Positions 1 through 7,941 of a DNA stretch of 11,064 nt are shown here, one piece after another. The stretch spans positions 1 to 11,064 of the forward strand of contig JAVBYP010000258.1 in the NCBI GenBank assembly GCA_030823965.1, read 5' to 3'. The notes beneath the pieces are model-generated. The model made no database searches, was not told the origin of the DNA, and saw only the letters and a program-made list of their open reading frames with translations. The stretch is from Sideroxydans sp. (GTDB taxonomy: Bacteria; Pseudomonadota; Gammaproteobacteria; Burkholderiales; Gallionellaceae). Both the position numbers and the translations under genes were made by a program. Numbering within the stretch: the stretch's first letter is position 1; each line of letters opens with the position of its first letter.

Positions 1-53
1 TAGGAGTGGTTTCCTGTTCCAATCCCGCATCCTTCCAAACATTAGGAAAAGAC

Positions 54-929
54 ATGGCGCAGGCAAGTATCGGAATCATCGGAGGAAGCGGGGTCTATGA
101 CATCGCTGGTTTGGAGAACAAACGCTGGGAGAAGGTGGAGTCCTCTTTCGGTGAGCCGTCGGACGAGCTGTTGTTCGGTGAACTCAATGGTGTGAAGCTG
201 GCCTTTCTGCCGCGCCATGGTCGTGGCCACAAGATACCGCCGTCCGAGATCAACTTCCGCGCCAATATCGACGCACTTAAAAGGGTAGGGGTGACCGACG
301 TCATCTCAGTCAGCGCAGTCGGTTCATTGCGCGAACACCTGAAACCCGGCACTTTCGTCATCGTCGATCAGTTCATCGACCGCACCTTCGCTCGCAACAA
401 ATCCTTCTTTGGCACAGGTTTGGTGGCGCATGTCTCCATGGCGCATCCGGTCTGTAAACGTCTCGGAGGCCATATCGAAGCGGCAGCGAAAGACTCAGGC
501 ATCAACGCCTTACGTGGCGGCACCTATCTGGTGATGGAAGGTCCGCAGTTCTCCAGCCTCGCTGAATCCGAGCTTTACCGCCAATGGGGTTGCGACGTCA
601 TCGGCATGACCAACATGCCCGAAGCCAAACTCGCCCGTGAAGCAGAACTTTGCTACGCCACGGTGGCGATGGTCACTGACTACGATTGTTGGCATCCCGA
701 CCACGACCACGTGACCGTGGATCAGATCATCAAAGTGTTGTTGGAGAATGCGGATAAAGCCAAGACGTTGGTGAAACAAGTCGTGCCGCGCGTGGGCGGA
801 GATGCCAAAGCGTGTGATTGCGGTTGTCGCAGCGCGTTGCAATACGCACTCATCACCGCGCCAGAAGCGCGCGATGTGGCGATGAAAGAAAAACTGCAAG
901 CTATTGCTGGGCGCGTGCTGAAAGGTTGA
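54..929 (+). CDS. mtnP: S-methyl-5'-thioadenosine phosphorylase
   Basis: Catalyses phosphorolysis of 5'-methylthioadenosine (and in many bacteria 5'-deoxyadenosine) to adenine and the 5-substituted ribose 1-phosphate; cytosolic. The 291-residue protein has the family motifs in order: GIIGGSG near residue 7 (phosphate site), PRHGRGH at 53-59 followed by INFRANI, SAVGS near 87, MEGPQFSS at 161-168, GMTNMPEAKLAREAELCYA from 184, and TDYDCW at 208-213. The Asp pair D209/D211 matches the pair that makes human MTAP specific for 6-aminopurines, so adenine rather than hypoxanthine nucleosides are expected. A Cys-rich CDCGC tail at 254-258 is usual for prokaryotic members. The ATG at 54 is chosen because AGGA at 44-47 lies 6 bases upstream and the protein then begins right before the first strand; an in-frame GTG at 6 would add 16 unrelated residues. 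It heads the aldolase-apt-mtnA operon. Confidence 0.95.
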   Translation: MAQASIGIIGGSGVYDIAGLENKRWEKVESSFGEPSDELLFGELNGVKLAFLPRHGRGHKIPPSEINFRANIDALKRVGVTDVISVSAVGSLREHLKPGTFVIVDQFIDRTFARNKSFFGTGLVAHVSMAHPVCKRLGGHIEAAAKDSGINALRGGTYLVMEGPQFSSLAESELYRQWGCDVIGMTNMPEAKLAREAELCYATVAMVTDYDCWHPDHDHVTVDQIIKVLLENADKAKTLVKQVVPRVGGDAKACDCGCRSALQYALITAPEARDVAMKEKLQAIAGRVLKG

Positions 930-931
930 CC

Positions 932-1570
932 ATGAGCGAACAAGAATCCCGCCAACAACTCCTAGCCACTTCGCGCCGCCTAGTCGAACTCGGACTGAAT
1001 CGCGGAACGGCAGGTAACGCCTCGCTGCGACATGAGGAAGGAATGCTCATCACTCCTTCTGCACTGCCTGTGGCGGAGATGACAACCGACAGCATGGTGC
1101 GCATGGATCTGGAAGGTAAGGTACTGCAAGGCGGCAAGCCTTCCAGCGAATGGCGCTTCCACCGGGACATCTTTGTTGCCCGTCCCGAAATCGGCGCGGT
1201 GCTGCACATGCATTCCACTTTTGCTACCACCATCGCATGTCTGGGCAAGGACGTGCCTGCTGTGCATTACCACATCGCCATCGCAGGCGGCGACAGCATC
1301 CGCTGCACGCCGTACACCATCTTCGGCGAACAGAACCTTTCTGACTTGGCACTCGAAGCACTGCATGACCGCAAGGCTTGCCTGTTGGGTAACCATGGCA
1401 TGATCGCCTTGGGTAAAGACTTGGCTGATGCCTTGTCCGTTGCGCAAGAAGTCGAATACCTGTGCGAGATCTATTGGCGCACCCTGCAAGCTGGGATGCC
1501 GCAGATACTCACGGTGCAACAGATGCACGCAGTCAAAGAGAAATTCGTCGAATACAAGAAACGTAGTTAG
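932..1570 (+). CDS. ald2: Class II (FucA-like) aldolase, probable 5-(methylthio)ribulose-1-phosphate / 5-deoxyribulose-1-phosphate aldolase
   Basis: Zinc-dependent class II aldolase/adducin-family protein of 212 residues, close in length to E. coli L-fuculose-1-phosphate aldolase (215). The catalytic residues fall at the same numbers as in FucA: GTAGN with N29, PSSEW with S71/S72 and acid/base E73, HMH with zinc ligands H92 and H94, Y113, and GNHG with H155; Y208 near the C terminus may replace Tyr209. From the position between mtnP and apt-mtnA I infer that the substrate is the ribulose 1-phosphate made by MtnA, giving dihydroxyacetone phosphate plus acetaldehyde or (methylthio)acetaldehyde (the DHAP shunt Ald2 role). 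The related dehydratase MtnB is less likely because the FucA-type Glu is kept and no mtnC/mtnD is nearby. The start ATG at 932 is 2 bases after the mtnP stop, with AAAGG at 921-925. Function in fucose use cannot be excluded from sequence alone. Confidence 0.85.
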   Translation: MSEQESRQQLLATSRRLVELGLNRGTAGNASLRHEEGMLITPSALPVAEMTTDSMVRMDLEGKVLQGGKPSSEWRFHRDIFVARPEIGAVLHMHSTFATTIACLGKDVPAVHYHIAIAGGDSIRCTPYTIFGEQNLSDLALEALHDRKACLLGNHGMIALGKDLADALSVAQEVEYLCEIYWRTLQAGMPQILTVQQMHAVKEKFVEYKKRS

Positions 1571-1577
1571 GAAAAAC

Positions 1578-2105
1578 ATGCCCATCAAATCGAAGATACG
1601 CACCGTCCTCCATTACCCCAAACAAGGTATCCAGTTCAGAGACATCACTACCTTGCTCAAAGACCCAGAGGGTTTCCGAGCCACGGTGAATGAACTGGTG
1701 CTGCGCTACAAAGACATGAAGATAGACAAGATCGCCGGCATCGAATCGCGCGGCTTCATCCTTGGCGCACCATTGGCTTATGCCTTGGGCAAAGGTTTCG
1801 TACCCATCCGAAAGAAAGGCAAACTGCCCGCTGAGACCATCGGCCACGACTACGCGCTGGAATACGGCATCGACCGCATCGAGATACACACCGATGCCAT
1901 TCAAAAAGGCGAGAAGGTATTGCTGGTGGACGACCTCATCGCTACCGGCGGTACAGCCGAAGCCGCCTGCATCCTCATCGAAAAGATGGGCGGAAATATC
2001 GTTGAATGCTGCTTCATCATCGACCTGCCGGATATCGGCGGACGTGCGCGGCTGGAGAAGCTGGGGCAGAAGGTGTTTGCGTTGTGCGAGTTCGAGGGCG
2101 ATTAA
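1578..2105 (+). CDS. apt: Adenine phosphoribosyltransferase
   Basis: Converts adenine and phosphoribosyl pyrophosphate to AMP and pyrophosphate; cytosolic purine salvage. The 175-residue product has the APT hallmarks: GIQFRDIT at 17-24, [16 protein letters not shown] from 55, the [13 protein letters not shown] segment at 75-87, and the PRPP-binding loop [11 protein letters not shown] at 117-127 with the acidic pair D118/D119. Position 16 is Gln where the family usually has Pro (KPGI becomes KQGI), probably harmless. ATG 1578 is supported by AGGA at 1569-1572, which overlaps the stop codon of the aldolase gene, so translation is probably coupled. Placing apt between the aldolase and mtnA fits recapture of the adenine released by MtnP. 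Confidence 0.96.
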   Translation: MPIKSKIRTVLHYPKQGIQFRDITTLLKDPEGFRATVNELVLRYKDMKIDKIAGIESRGFILGAPLAYALGKGFVPIRKKGKLPAETIGHDYALEYGIDRIEIHTDAIQKGEKVLLVDDLIATGGTAEAACILIEKMGGNIVECCFIIDLPDIGGRARLEKLGQKVFALCEFEGD

Positions 2106-3146
2106 ATGAAAGTCGAAACCCTACGCTGGTTTAACAACCGGCTGGAGATGGTGGATCAGCGCATCCTGCCTGCCGCCTTTGAATACCTGAGTTATTACAC
2201 GGCCGCTTCGGTGGCGGAGGGCATCCGTAGCATGGTGGTGCGCGGTGCGCCAGCTATTGGAGTCTCGGCAGCCTACGGGGTGGCGCTGGAGGCTTTGCGC
2301 TTGCAGGACAAGTCGGCGGTTGAGTTCAAAGAAGGTATGGAAGTTGGCTTCACCGTGCTGGCCGCCAGCCGTCCGACGGCGGTGAATCTGTTCTGGGCGT
2401 TGCAGCGTATGCGCAAGGTTTGGGAGGGCGTCGTGACACAATCCCCGCAAGAGATAGCGCAGCGCCTGCTGGCCGAGGCGCATGAGATCTTGGCGGAGGA
2501 CATCCGCATCAATAAGGCGATGGGTGCGCACGGCGCGGCCTTGCTGAAGGACGGCGCGCGGGTGTTGACGCATTGCAATGCGGGCGCATTGGCGACGGCG
2601 GGGTGGGGCACGGCGCTGGGGGTGTTCCGTTCGGCGGTGGAGGCGGGTAAGAAGATATCGATCATCGCCGATGAGACGCGGCCTTTCTTGCAAGGCGCAC
2701 GGCTGACGGCTTGGGAGATGGTGCAGGAGAACATCCCCGTGACGCTCATCACCGACAACATGGCGGGGTACATGATGGCGCAGGGCGAGGTGGATGCCGT
2801 GGTGGTGGGGACGGATCGCGTGGCGGCCAACGGTGATGTGGCGAACAAGATCGGTACATATATGGTCGCGGTGCTGGCCAAGCGCCATAACATTCCGTTC
2901 TATGTGGCATGCCCACTCTCGACCATCGACCTGAATATCGCCTCTGGCAAGGACATCCCCATCGAGGAACGCTCGGCAGACGAGGTGAAAGGCTTCCGAG
3001 ACACCCACTGGGCGGCGGAAGGGGTGAAGATACGCAATCCTGCCTTCGACGTGACCCCAGCAGAGTTGGTGACTGGCTTGATCACTGAACGAGGCGTGGT
3101 GTTGCAGCCGGATGCGCAAGGCATTCGGAAGTTGATGGCGGGGTGA
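2106..3146 (+). CDS. mtnA: S-methyl-5-thioribose-1-phosphate isomerase
   Basis: Isomerises 5-methylthioribose 1-phosphate (and probably 5-deoxyribose 1-phosphate) to the ribulose 1-phosphate; related to eIF2B-alpha subunits. The 346-residue protein is of normal family length. Visible motifs: MVVRGAPAIGVSAAYG from 43, HCNAGALATAGWGTALGV from 156 with catalytic C157, ETRPFLQGARLTAWE from 190, ITDNMAGYMM from 215, and VVGTDRVAANGDVANKIGT from 233 with catalytic D237. The ATG follows the apt stop codon directly with no gap; GAGGG at 2094-2098 inside the apt end serves as ribosome binding site, so coupling is likely. The middle of the gene (about 2500-2700) is noticeably G-rich and uses GGG/GGC Gly codons more than nusA or infB. 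It is the last gene of the nucleoside-salvage operon. Confidence 0.97.
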   Translation: MKVETLRWFNNRLEMVDQRILPAAFEYLSYYTAASVAEGIRSMVVRGAPAIGVSAAYGVALEALRLQDKSAVEFKEGMEVGFTVLAASRPTAVNLFWALQRMRKVWEGVVTQSPQEIAQRLLAEAHEILAEDIRINKAMGAHGAALLKDGARVLTHCNAGALATAGWGTALGVFRSAVEAGKKISIIADETRPFLQGARLTAWEMVQENIPVTLITDNMAGYMMAQGEVDAVVVGTDRVAANGDVANKIGTYMVAVLAKRHNIPFYVACPLSTIDLNIASGKDIPIEERSADEVKGFRDTHWAAEGVKIRNPAFDVTPAELVTGLITERGVVLQPDAQGIRKLMAG

Positions 3147-3177
3147 GTTGGTGGGTAGGCTGTCGGGGGGAACGTCA

Positions 3178-3260
3178 CGTAGGCTGGCGGTGAGGTACGA
3201 ACCCCAGCATTAGCCAATACCTAACATGCTGGGGTTCGCTTTGCTCACCACCAGCCTACG
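3178..3260. repeat. Nested inverted repeat, REP/BIME-like pair of palindromic units
   Basis: Seen directly: an inner perfect 13-bp inverted repeat (CGAACCCCAGCAT at 3198-3210, its complement at 3226-3238, 15-base loop) is enclosed by outer 17-base arms (3178-3194 and 3244-3260) that match at 16 of 17 positions. Each half is also an imperfect palindrome on its own (GCTGG...CCAGC), so the structure is two similar 33-35 base units in opposite orientation. An extra GTAGGCTG copy lies at 3155-3162. This resembles dispersed REP-type elements of proteobacteria. As RNA it could form a long hairpin and protect or end the mtnA transcript, but there is no T-tract after the stem. Confidence 0.75.
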
Positions 3261-3286
3261 CCAAGAACATTCCTCTTAAATACCTG

Positions 3287-3315
3287 TTTCCATTAGTGCA
3301 TTCCTTTGGTACAAT
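3287..3315 (+). promoter_or_regulatory. Putative sigma70 promoter of the rimP-nusA-infB operon
   Basis: TTTCCA at 3287-3292 (4 of 6 matches to the -35 consensus) is separated by 17 bases from TACAAT at 3310-3315 (5 of 6 to the -10 consensus). Transcription would start near 3322, leaving a leader of about 47 bases before rimP. It lies after the REP-like repeat and before the first gene of the cluster. Confidence 0.65.
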
Positions 3316-3330
3316 CCGCGCCGTTTTCAG

Positions 3331-3352
3331 ATGGGCTTCGAGCCCGTTTTTT
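3331..3352 (+). terminator. Short leader hairpin with T-tract upstream of rimP (possible attenuator)
   Basis: GGGCT at 3333-3337 pairs with AGCCC at 3341-3345 around a TCG loop; a T-G and an A-T pair can extend the stem to 3331/3347. Six T residues follow at 3347-3352. This has the form of a rho-independent terminator but lies only about 10 bases after the predicted start of transcription and before the rimP start codon. A terminator-bearing 'rimP leader' attenuator is known upstream of the equivalent operon in gammaproteobacteria; relation to that element is inference. Confidence 0.6.
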
Positions 3353-3368
3353 ATTTGTGGGTACGAAT

Positions 3369-3794
3369 ATGGATGTGGCAAAGCTGGTTGATACGACGCT
3401 GACTGGTATGGGATACGAGTTGGTCGATCTGGAAGTCTCTGGGCGCGGGCTGATGCGCGTGTTCATGGATAAGCCGGAAGGTATCTCGGTCGAGGATTGT
3501 GAGCGCGTGAGCAATCAGTTGGTGCGCCTGTTCACAGTCGAAGGTGTGGCGTATGAACGCCTAGAGATATCTTCGCCTGGTTTAGATCGAGTGTTGAAGA
3601 AAGAATCTGACTTCGTGCGTTTCGCGGGGCAGAAGGCAAAATTCAAATTGCGCACACCTGTGAATGGAAGCAAGAACTTCGTCGGTGTCATCGGCGAGTT
3701 GAAAGATGGGGTTTTGCAGTTGGATCTGGAGGGCAGTTCGGTATCCATCGAATTGTCGAATATAGACAAGGCACGTTTAGTGCCTGTTTTCTGA
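3369..3794 (+). CDS. rimP: Ribosome maturation factor RimP
   Basis: Assists maturation of the 30S ribosomal subunit, binding the free small subunit before S12-containing late assembly. The 141-residue product shows the N-terminal alpha/beta domain (about 1-75) ending in the family signature ISSPGLDR at 67-74, then a C-terminal SH3-like domain (about 80-141). The ATG at 3369 gives a protein starting MDVAKLVDTTL, as usual for the family. Its ribosome binding site is weak (GTGGG at 3357-3361); a GTG at 3357 in the same frame is a possible alternative start. A TTG at 3306 is also in frame but overlaps the promoter -10 box. It is the first gene of the nusA-infB operon, 17 bases ahead of nusA. Confidence 0.95.
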   Translation: MDVAKLVDTTLTGMGYELVDLEVSGRGLMRVFMDKPEGISVEDCERVSNQLVRLFTVEGVAYERLEISSPGLDRVLKKESDFVRFAGQKAKFKLRTPVNGSKNFVGVIGELKDGVLQLDLEGSSVSIELSNIDKARLVPVF

Positions 3795-3811
3795 AGTAGT
3801 CGGAGATAGCG

Positions 3812-5287
3812 ATGAGTCGTGAAGTTCTGTTGTTGGTAGATGCCTTGGCGCGTGAGAAGAACGTGGACAAGGAGATCGTGTTTGGTGCGTTGGAGTCCGC
3901 TTTGGCTTCCGCTACGAAAAAGCGTTTCTCGGACGAAGAAGCAGATGTGCGTGTGAGCATCAATCGTCAAACCGGTGAATACGAGTCTTTCCGTTGCTGG
4001 CAAGTGATGGACGACGAGACATTCGAGACGCCTGAACTGCACATCAAGCTTGAAGAAGCGCAGAAACGTGATCCAGCGATCCAATTGGAAGAGTTCATCG
4101 AAGAGCCTTTGGAGAACATCGACTTCGGTCGTATCGGTGCACAAGCTGCCAAGCAAGTCATCTTCCAAAAGATCCGTGACGCTGAGCGCGAACAGATCTT
4201 GGCTGACTTCATGGAACGTAACGAGCATCTGGTCTCCGGCACCATCAAGCGTATCGAGCGCGGCAACGCGATCGTCGAGTTCGGCAAGATCGAAGCCTTG
4301 TTGCCACGCGATCAAATGATCCCGAAAGAAAATCTGCGCGTGGGCGACCGTGTGCGTGCCTATCTGTTGCGTGTGGATCGCACTGTTCGCGGGCCACAGA
4401 TCATCTTGTCGCGTATCACCGCTGAATTCTTGAAGAAGTTGTTCGAGTTGGAAGTGCCTGAGATCGAAGAAGGTATCTTGGAGATCGTCAGCGCATCGCG
4501 CGACGCGGGTTCTCGCGCCAAGATCGCTGTGCGCACCAATGACCAACGTCTTGATCCGATCGGTACTTGCGTCGGTATGCGCGGTTCGCGCGTGCAAGCG
4601 GTGACCAATGAGTTGGCGGGCGAGCGTGTGGACATCATCTTGTGGGCAGACGAGCCAGCGACCTTCGTCATCAACGCCTTGGCACCTGCTGAAGTCAGCA
4701 GCATCGTGGTGGACGAAGACAAGCACAGCATGGATGTCGTCATCGAAGAAGAGAATCTGGCGCAAGCCATCGGTCGTGGCGGTCAGAATGTACGTCTGGC
4801 TACCGAGCTGACAGGTTGGGAGATCAATCTGATGACGGTGGAGCAATCTGCCGAGAAGAACGAGCAAGAGTTCGCAGTGATCCGCAATATGTTCGTTGCC
4901 AAGTTGGATGTCGATGAAGAAGTCGCGGACATACTAGTGCAGGAAGGTTTCAACACCTTGGAAGAAGTCGCCTACGTCGAGTTGGAAGAGATGTTGGCGA
5001 TCGAGGCCTTGGATGAAGAGACGGTGAACGAGTTGCGTAGCCGCGCACGTAACGCTCTGTTGACCGCAGCGATCGTGAATGAAGAGCAAGTCGAACACGG
5101 TATCGAAGGTCTATTGAAGATCGACGGCATGGATGAAGAGACTGCGCGCACATTGGCTGGTAAAGGTGTGGTCACGCAAGATCAACTGGCCGATCTGGAT
5201 GGTGACGAGTTGGTAGAGCTGACTGGCATGGATGCTGAACGTGCGAATCAGTTGATCATGACGGCGCGTGCGCCTTGGTTCGTATAA
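3812..5287 (+). CDS. nusA: Transcription termination/antitermination factor NusA
   Basis: Binds RNA polymerase during elongation, modulating pausing, intrinsic termination and antitermination. The 491-residue protein has the full proteobacterial layout: N-terminal RNA polymerase-binding domain (about 1-130), S1 domain (about 138-200, starting [19 protein letters not shown]), KH1 (about 232-280, with [11 protein letters not shown]), KH2 (about 300-343, with [11 protein letters not shown]) and two acidic helix-hairpin-helix repeats, AR1 (about 365-415) and AR2 (about 430-488). The C terminus ends APWFV, matching the usual end of AR2. ATG 3812 is preceded by GGAG at 3802-3805. NusA from this gene could act back on the hairpin ahead of rimP, a plausible but unproven feedback. 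Confidence 0.98.
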   Translation: MSREVLLLVDALAREKNVDKEIVFGALESALASATKKRFSDEEADVRVSINRQTGEYESFRCWQVMDDETFETPELHIKLEEAQKRDPAIQLEEFIEEPLENIDFGRIGAQAAKQVIFQKIRDAEREQILADFMERNEHLVSGTIKRIERGNAIVEFGKIEALLPRDQMIPKENLRVGDRVRAYLLRVDRTVRGPQIILSRITAEFLKKLFELEVPEIEEGILEIVSASRDAGSRAKIAVRTNDQRLDPIGTCVGMRGSRVQAVTNELAGERVDIILWADEPATFVINALAPAEVSSIVVDEDKHSMDVVIEEENLAQAIGRGGQNVRLATELTGWEINLMTVEQSAEKNEQEFAVIRNMFVAKLDVDEEVADILVQEGFNTLEEVAYVELEEMLAIEALDEETVNELRSRARNALLTAAIVNEEQVEHGIEGLLKIDGMDEETARTLAGKGVVTQDQLADLDGDELVELTGMDAERANQLIMTARAPWFV

Positions 5288-5295
5288 GTAATATA

Positions 5296-5308
5296 AGTCC
5301 GCAGGACT
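5296..5308 (+). other. Small hairpin just upstream of the infB ribosome binding site
   Basis: AGTCC (5296-5300) and GGACT (5304-5308) form a 5-bp stem with a three-base loop in the 32-base nusA-infB gap, ending 2 bases before the AGGA at 5311-5314. There is no T-tract, so it is not a terminator; it might tune infB translation or be a processing site. The stem is short and may be chance. Confidence 0.3.
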
Positions 5309-5319
5309 GAAGGAAAGCA

Positions 5320-7941
5320 ATGGGAAAAATGAATGTCGCTCAATTCGCTGGGGAGCTTGGTCTTCCAGTCGAACTGCTATTAGAGCAGTTGAAATCGGCT
5401 GGTGTAGATAAGAAGGCTGACTCCGACGCGATCTCTGAGCAGGATAAGGCCAAGTTGCTTGAGCATCTGCGCAATGCGCATGGTGGCGCGAGCAAGAGCA
5501 AGATCACTGTGACGCGTCGTGAAACGACCGCTATCAAGAAGACCGATAGCACGGGTAAGGCGCGCTCCATTCAAGTCGAAGTGCGTAAGAAGCGCACCAT
5601 CGCCGCTCCCACTGCACAGACAGAAGAGAAGCCAACGCCAGTCGTTGAGGTGGTAGCTGAAGCTGCGCCGACACCTGCACCTGTAGAGACGCCAGCGCCA
5701 GTAAGAGCTAGGGGCGTCTTGGACGAGCAACAAATGAAGGCGCGCGAAGAAGAAGCACGCCTCCAAGCTGAACTGGCATCACGCCAAGCGGCTGAGATCG
5801 AAGCTAAACAAGCACGCTCCAAGCGTAAAGCAGCGGCAGCTGAGCCTAAGCCAGAGCCAGTCCCTGAACCCGTTGTTGAGGCGAAGGTGGAGGTGGTCGC
5901 GCCAGTCGTTGCCGCAGAAAAACAAGAAGGCACTTTGCATAAACCTACGCTCAAGCCGGGCGACAAGGTGGCGAAGCCTGCTAAGAAAGTGGATAAAGCA
6001 CCCGCGAAAGACAGTCCTTGGGATGAGGCTGGACATAAGAAACGTCCGCCATCACGCAATACTGACCCTCGCGCTAACGTAGGTGTTCGTGCAGGAAGTT
6101 CGCTACGTGCAGGTCGTCATGACAAGCACAGCAAACAGCACGATACTGCTCAACACGCGTTCACATTGCCAACCGAAGCGATCGTGCAAGAAGTGATGAT
6201 CCCAGAGACCATCACGGTGGCTGAGTTGGCTCAGAAGATGTCCATCAAAGCAGCCGAGATCATCAAGGCGCTGATGAAGATGGGTTCGATGGTTACCATC
6301 AACCAAGTGCTCGATCAAGAGACGGCGATGATCATCGTTGAAGAGTTGGGGCATAAAGCGATCCAAGCTAAACCGGATGATCCTGATGCGTTCTTGATGG
6401 ATGCGGCAGATCATGAAGATGCCGTGCTGGAAGCGCGTGCACCTGTAGTGACCGTGATGGGTCACGTCGACCACGGTAAGACTTCTTTGCTGGATTACAT
6501 CCGCCGTACTCGCGTTGCGAGTGGTGAAGCGGGTGGTATCACGCAGCACATCGGTGCATACCATGTGGATACGCCGCGCGGCATGATCACTTTCCTCGAT
6601 ACCCCAGGTCACGAAGCGTTTACCGCGATGCGTGCTCGTGGTGCAAAAGCGACCGACATCGTGATCTTGGTCGTTGCTGCGGATGACGGCGTGATGCCGC
6701 AAACGAAAGAAGCGATCCATCATGCGAAAGCGGCAGAAGTGCCAATCGTGGTGGCGATCACCAAGATCGACAAGCCCGATGCGAACTCTGAGCGCGTGCG
6801 CCAAGAGTTGGTTGCTGAAGGTGTCGTTCCGGATGATTGGGGCGGTGATGCGATGTTCGTTGAAGTCTCTGCGAAGACAGGTCAAGGCATCGACACCTTG
6901 CTGGAAGGTATCTTGTTGCAAGCCGAAGTGTTGGAGCTGACAGCTGCTAAGAACACGAGTGCCAAGGGTGTCGTCGTCGAGGCGCGCCTAGATAAAGGTA
7001 AGGGCGCTGTGGCGACCTTGCTAGTGCAATCTGGTACTTTGAAACGTGGTGATGCGATCTTGGTAGGTTCCGTCTCGGGTCGTGTTCGCGCGATGCTGGA
7101 TGAGAACGGCAAGAACATCACCGAAGCGGGGCCATCTATCCCAGTCGAGATCCAAGGTCTGTCCGAAGTGCCTGTGGCCGGTGCTGACTTCCTTGTATTG
7201 GCTGACGAGAAGAAGGCGCGCGAGATCGCCTTGTTCCGTCAAGGCAAGTTCCGCGACGTGAAGCTGGCGAAACAACAAGCCGCAAAGTTGGAGAACATGT
7301 TCGAGCAGATGGGCGAAGGCGAAGTGCGTTCTCTGTCTGTCATCGTGAAGGCCGACGTACAAGGTTCGCTCGAGGCCATCGCGGGTTCCTTGCAGAAACT
7401 GTCTACTTCTGAGGTCAAGGTCAACCTGATCCACAGTGGTGTGGGCGCGATCTCCGAGTCTGACGTCAACTTGGCGCTGGCTTCAAAAGCGATCATCATC
7501 GGTTTCAATTCACGTGCCGATGCAACGGCGCGCAAATTGGCAGAATCGTCTGGTGTGGACATCCGTTACTACAACATCATCTACGCGATGGTCGATGAGA
7601 TCAAAGCGGCGCTGTCCGGCATGCTGGCTCCCGAGAAGAAGGAGAGCATCATCGGTATGGTCGAGATCCGTCAGGTGTTCACCATCTCCAAGGTCGGCAC
7701 CATCGCAGGTTGCTACGTCACCGAAGGTATGGTCAAACGTGGTTCCAGCGTACGTGTGTTGCGCAACAATGTGGTCATCCATACGGGCGAACTCGACTCC
7801 TTGAAGCGCTTCAAGGATGATGCCAAGGAAGTCAAATCCAACTTCGAGTGCGGTCTTTCTTTGCGCGGCTTCAACGATTTGGAAGTCGGCGATTTCTTGG
7901 AAGTGTTCGAGATCGTCGAAGTGGCGCGGGCACTCCAATAA
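5320..7941 (+). CDS. infB: Translation initiation factor IF-2
   Basis: GTPase that brings initiator fMet-tRNA to the 30S subunit and promotes subunit joining. The 873-residue protein has an IF2_N domain at about 1-52 ([20 protein letters not shown]), a charged Ala/Pro/Lys/Glu-rich linker at about 60-285, a second IF2_N domain at about 296-348, and the G domain from about 375. G motifs: GHVDHGKT 381-388 (G1), GGITQHIG 405-412 (G2), DTPGH 427-431 (G3), TKID 481-484 (G4, with Thr in place of the usual Asn) and SAKTG 517-521 (G5). Domains II, III and the fMet-tRNA-binding domain IV follow, ending [12 protein letters not shown]. The start at 5320 is backed by AGGA at 5311-5314; an ATG at 5329 is in frame but less well spaced. 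The gene lies 32 bases after nusA and abuts rbfA. Confidence 0.98.
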   Translation: MGKMNVAQFAGELGLPVELLLEQLKSAGVDKKADSDAISEQDKAKLLEHLRNAHGGASKSKITVTRRETTAIKKTDSTGKARSIQVEVRKKRTIAAPTAQTEEKPTPVVEVVAEAAPTPAPVETPAPVRARGVLDEQQMKAREEEARLQAELASRQAAEIEAKQARSKRKAAAAEPKPEPVPEPVVEAKVEVVAPVVAAEKQEGTLHKPTLKPGDKVAKPAKKVDKAPAKDSPWDEAGHKKRPPSRNTDPRANVGVRAGSSLRAGRHDKHSKQHDTAQHAFTLPTEAIVQEVMIPETITVAELAQKMSIKAAEIIKALMKMGSMVTINQVLDQETAMIIVEELGHKAIQAKPDDPDAFLMDAADHEDAVLEARAPVVTVMGHVDHGKTSLLDYIRRTRVASGEAGGITQHIGAYHVDTPRGMITFLDTPGHEAFTAMRARGAKATDIVILVVAADDGVMPQTKEAIHHAKAAEVPIVVAITKIDKPDANSERVRQELVAEGVVPDDWGGDAMFVEVSAKTGQGIDTLLEGILLQAEVLELTAAKNTSAKGVVVEARLDKGKGAVATLLVQSGTLKRGDAILVGSVSGRVRAMLDENGKNITEAGPSIPVEIQGLSEVPVAGADFLVLADEKKAREIALFRQGKFRDVKLAKQQAAKLENMFEQMGEGEVRSLSVIVKADVQGSLEAIAGSLQKLSTSEVKVNLIHSGVGAISESDVNLALASKAIIIGFNSRADATARKLAESSGVDIRYYNIIYAMVDEIKAALSGMLAPEKKESIIGMVEIRQVFTISKVGTIAGCYVTEGMVKRGSSVRVLRNNVVIHTGELDSLKRFKDDAKEVKSNFECGLSLRGFNDLEVGDFLEVFEIVEVARALQ

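Noticed and set aside
6..53. N-terminal extension of mtnP from GTG at 6
   Set aside because: The extra 16 residues resemble no family sequence, and a well-spaced AGGA precedes the ATG at 54.
932..1570. Annotation as methylthioribulose-1-phosphate dehydratase (mtnB)
   Set aside because: Same superfamily and plausible by context, but the FucA-type SSEW with E73 is retained and no mtnC or mtnD follows. Aldolase is preferred, with some doubt left.
2121..3119. Minus-strand open frame (332 codons) opposite mtnA
   Set aside because: Antisense shadow of mtnA in a GC-rich stretch; Arg/His-rich translation with no motif.
3198..3243. Classical rho-independent terminator after mtnA
   Set aside because: The stem is strong, but the loop is 15 bases and the sequence after the stem (CTTTGCTCACC) has no real T-tract. 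The nested REP-like structure explains it better.
3306..3368. N-terminal extension of rimP from TTG at 3306
   Set aside because: It would read through the -10 box and the leader hairpin; RimP proteins normally begin near the ATG at 3369.
3515..4867. Long minus-strand open frame (450 codons) opposite rimP/nusA
   Set aside because: It is antisense to rimP and nusA, whose products are certain from domain motifs. Its translation is rich in His/Gln/Asp/Leu without any recognisable domain, as expected from the complement of a GAA/GAC/CGT-rich gene.
6103..6921. Minus-strand open frame (272 codons) opposite infB
   Set aside because: Lies across the IF2 G domain; His/Arg-rich composition and no plausible ribosome binding site or domain.
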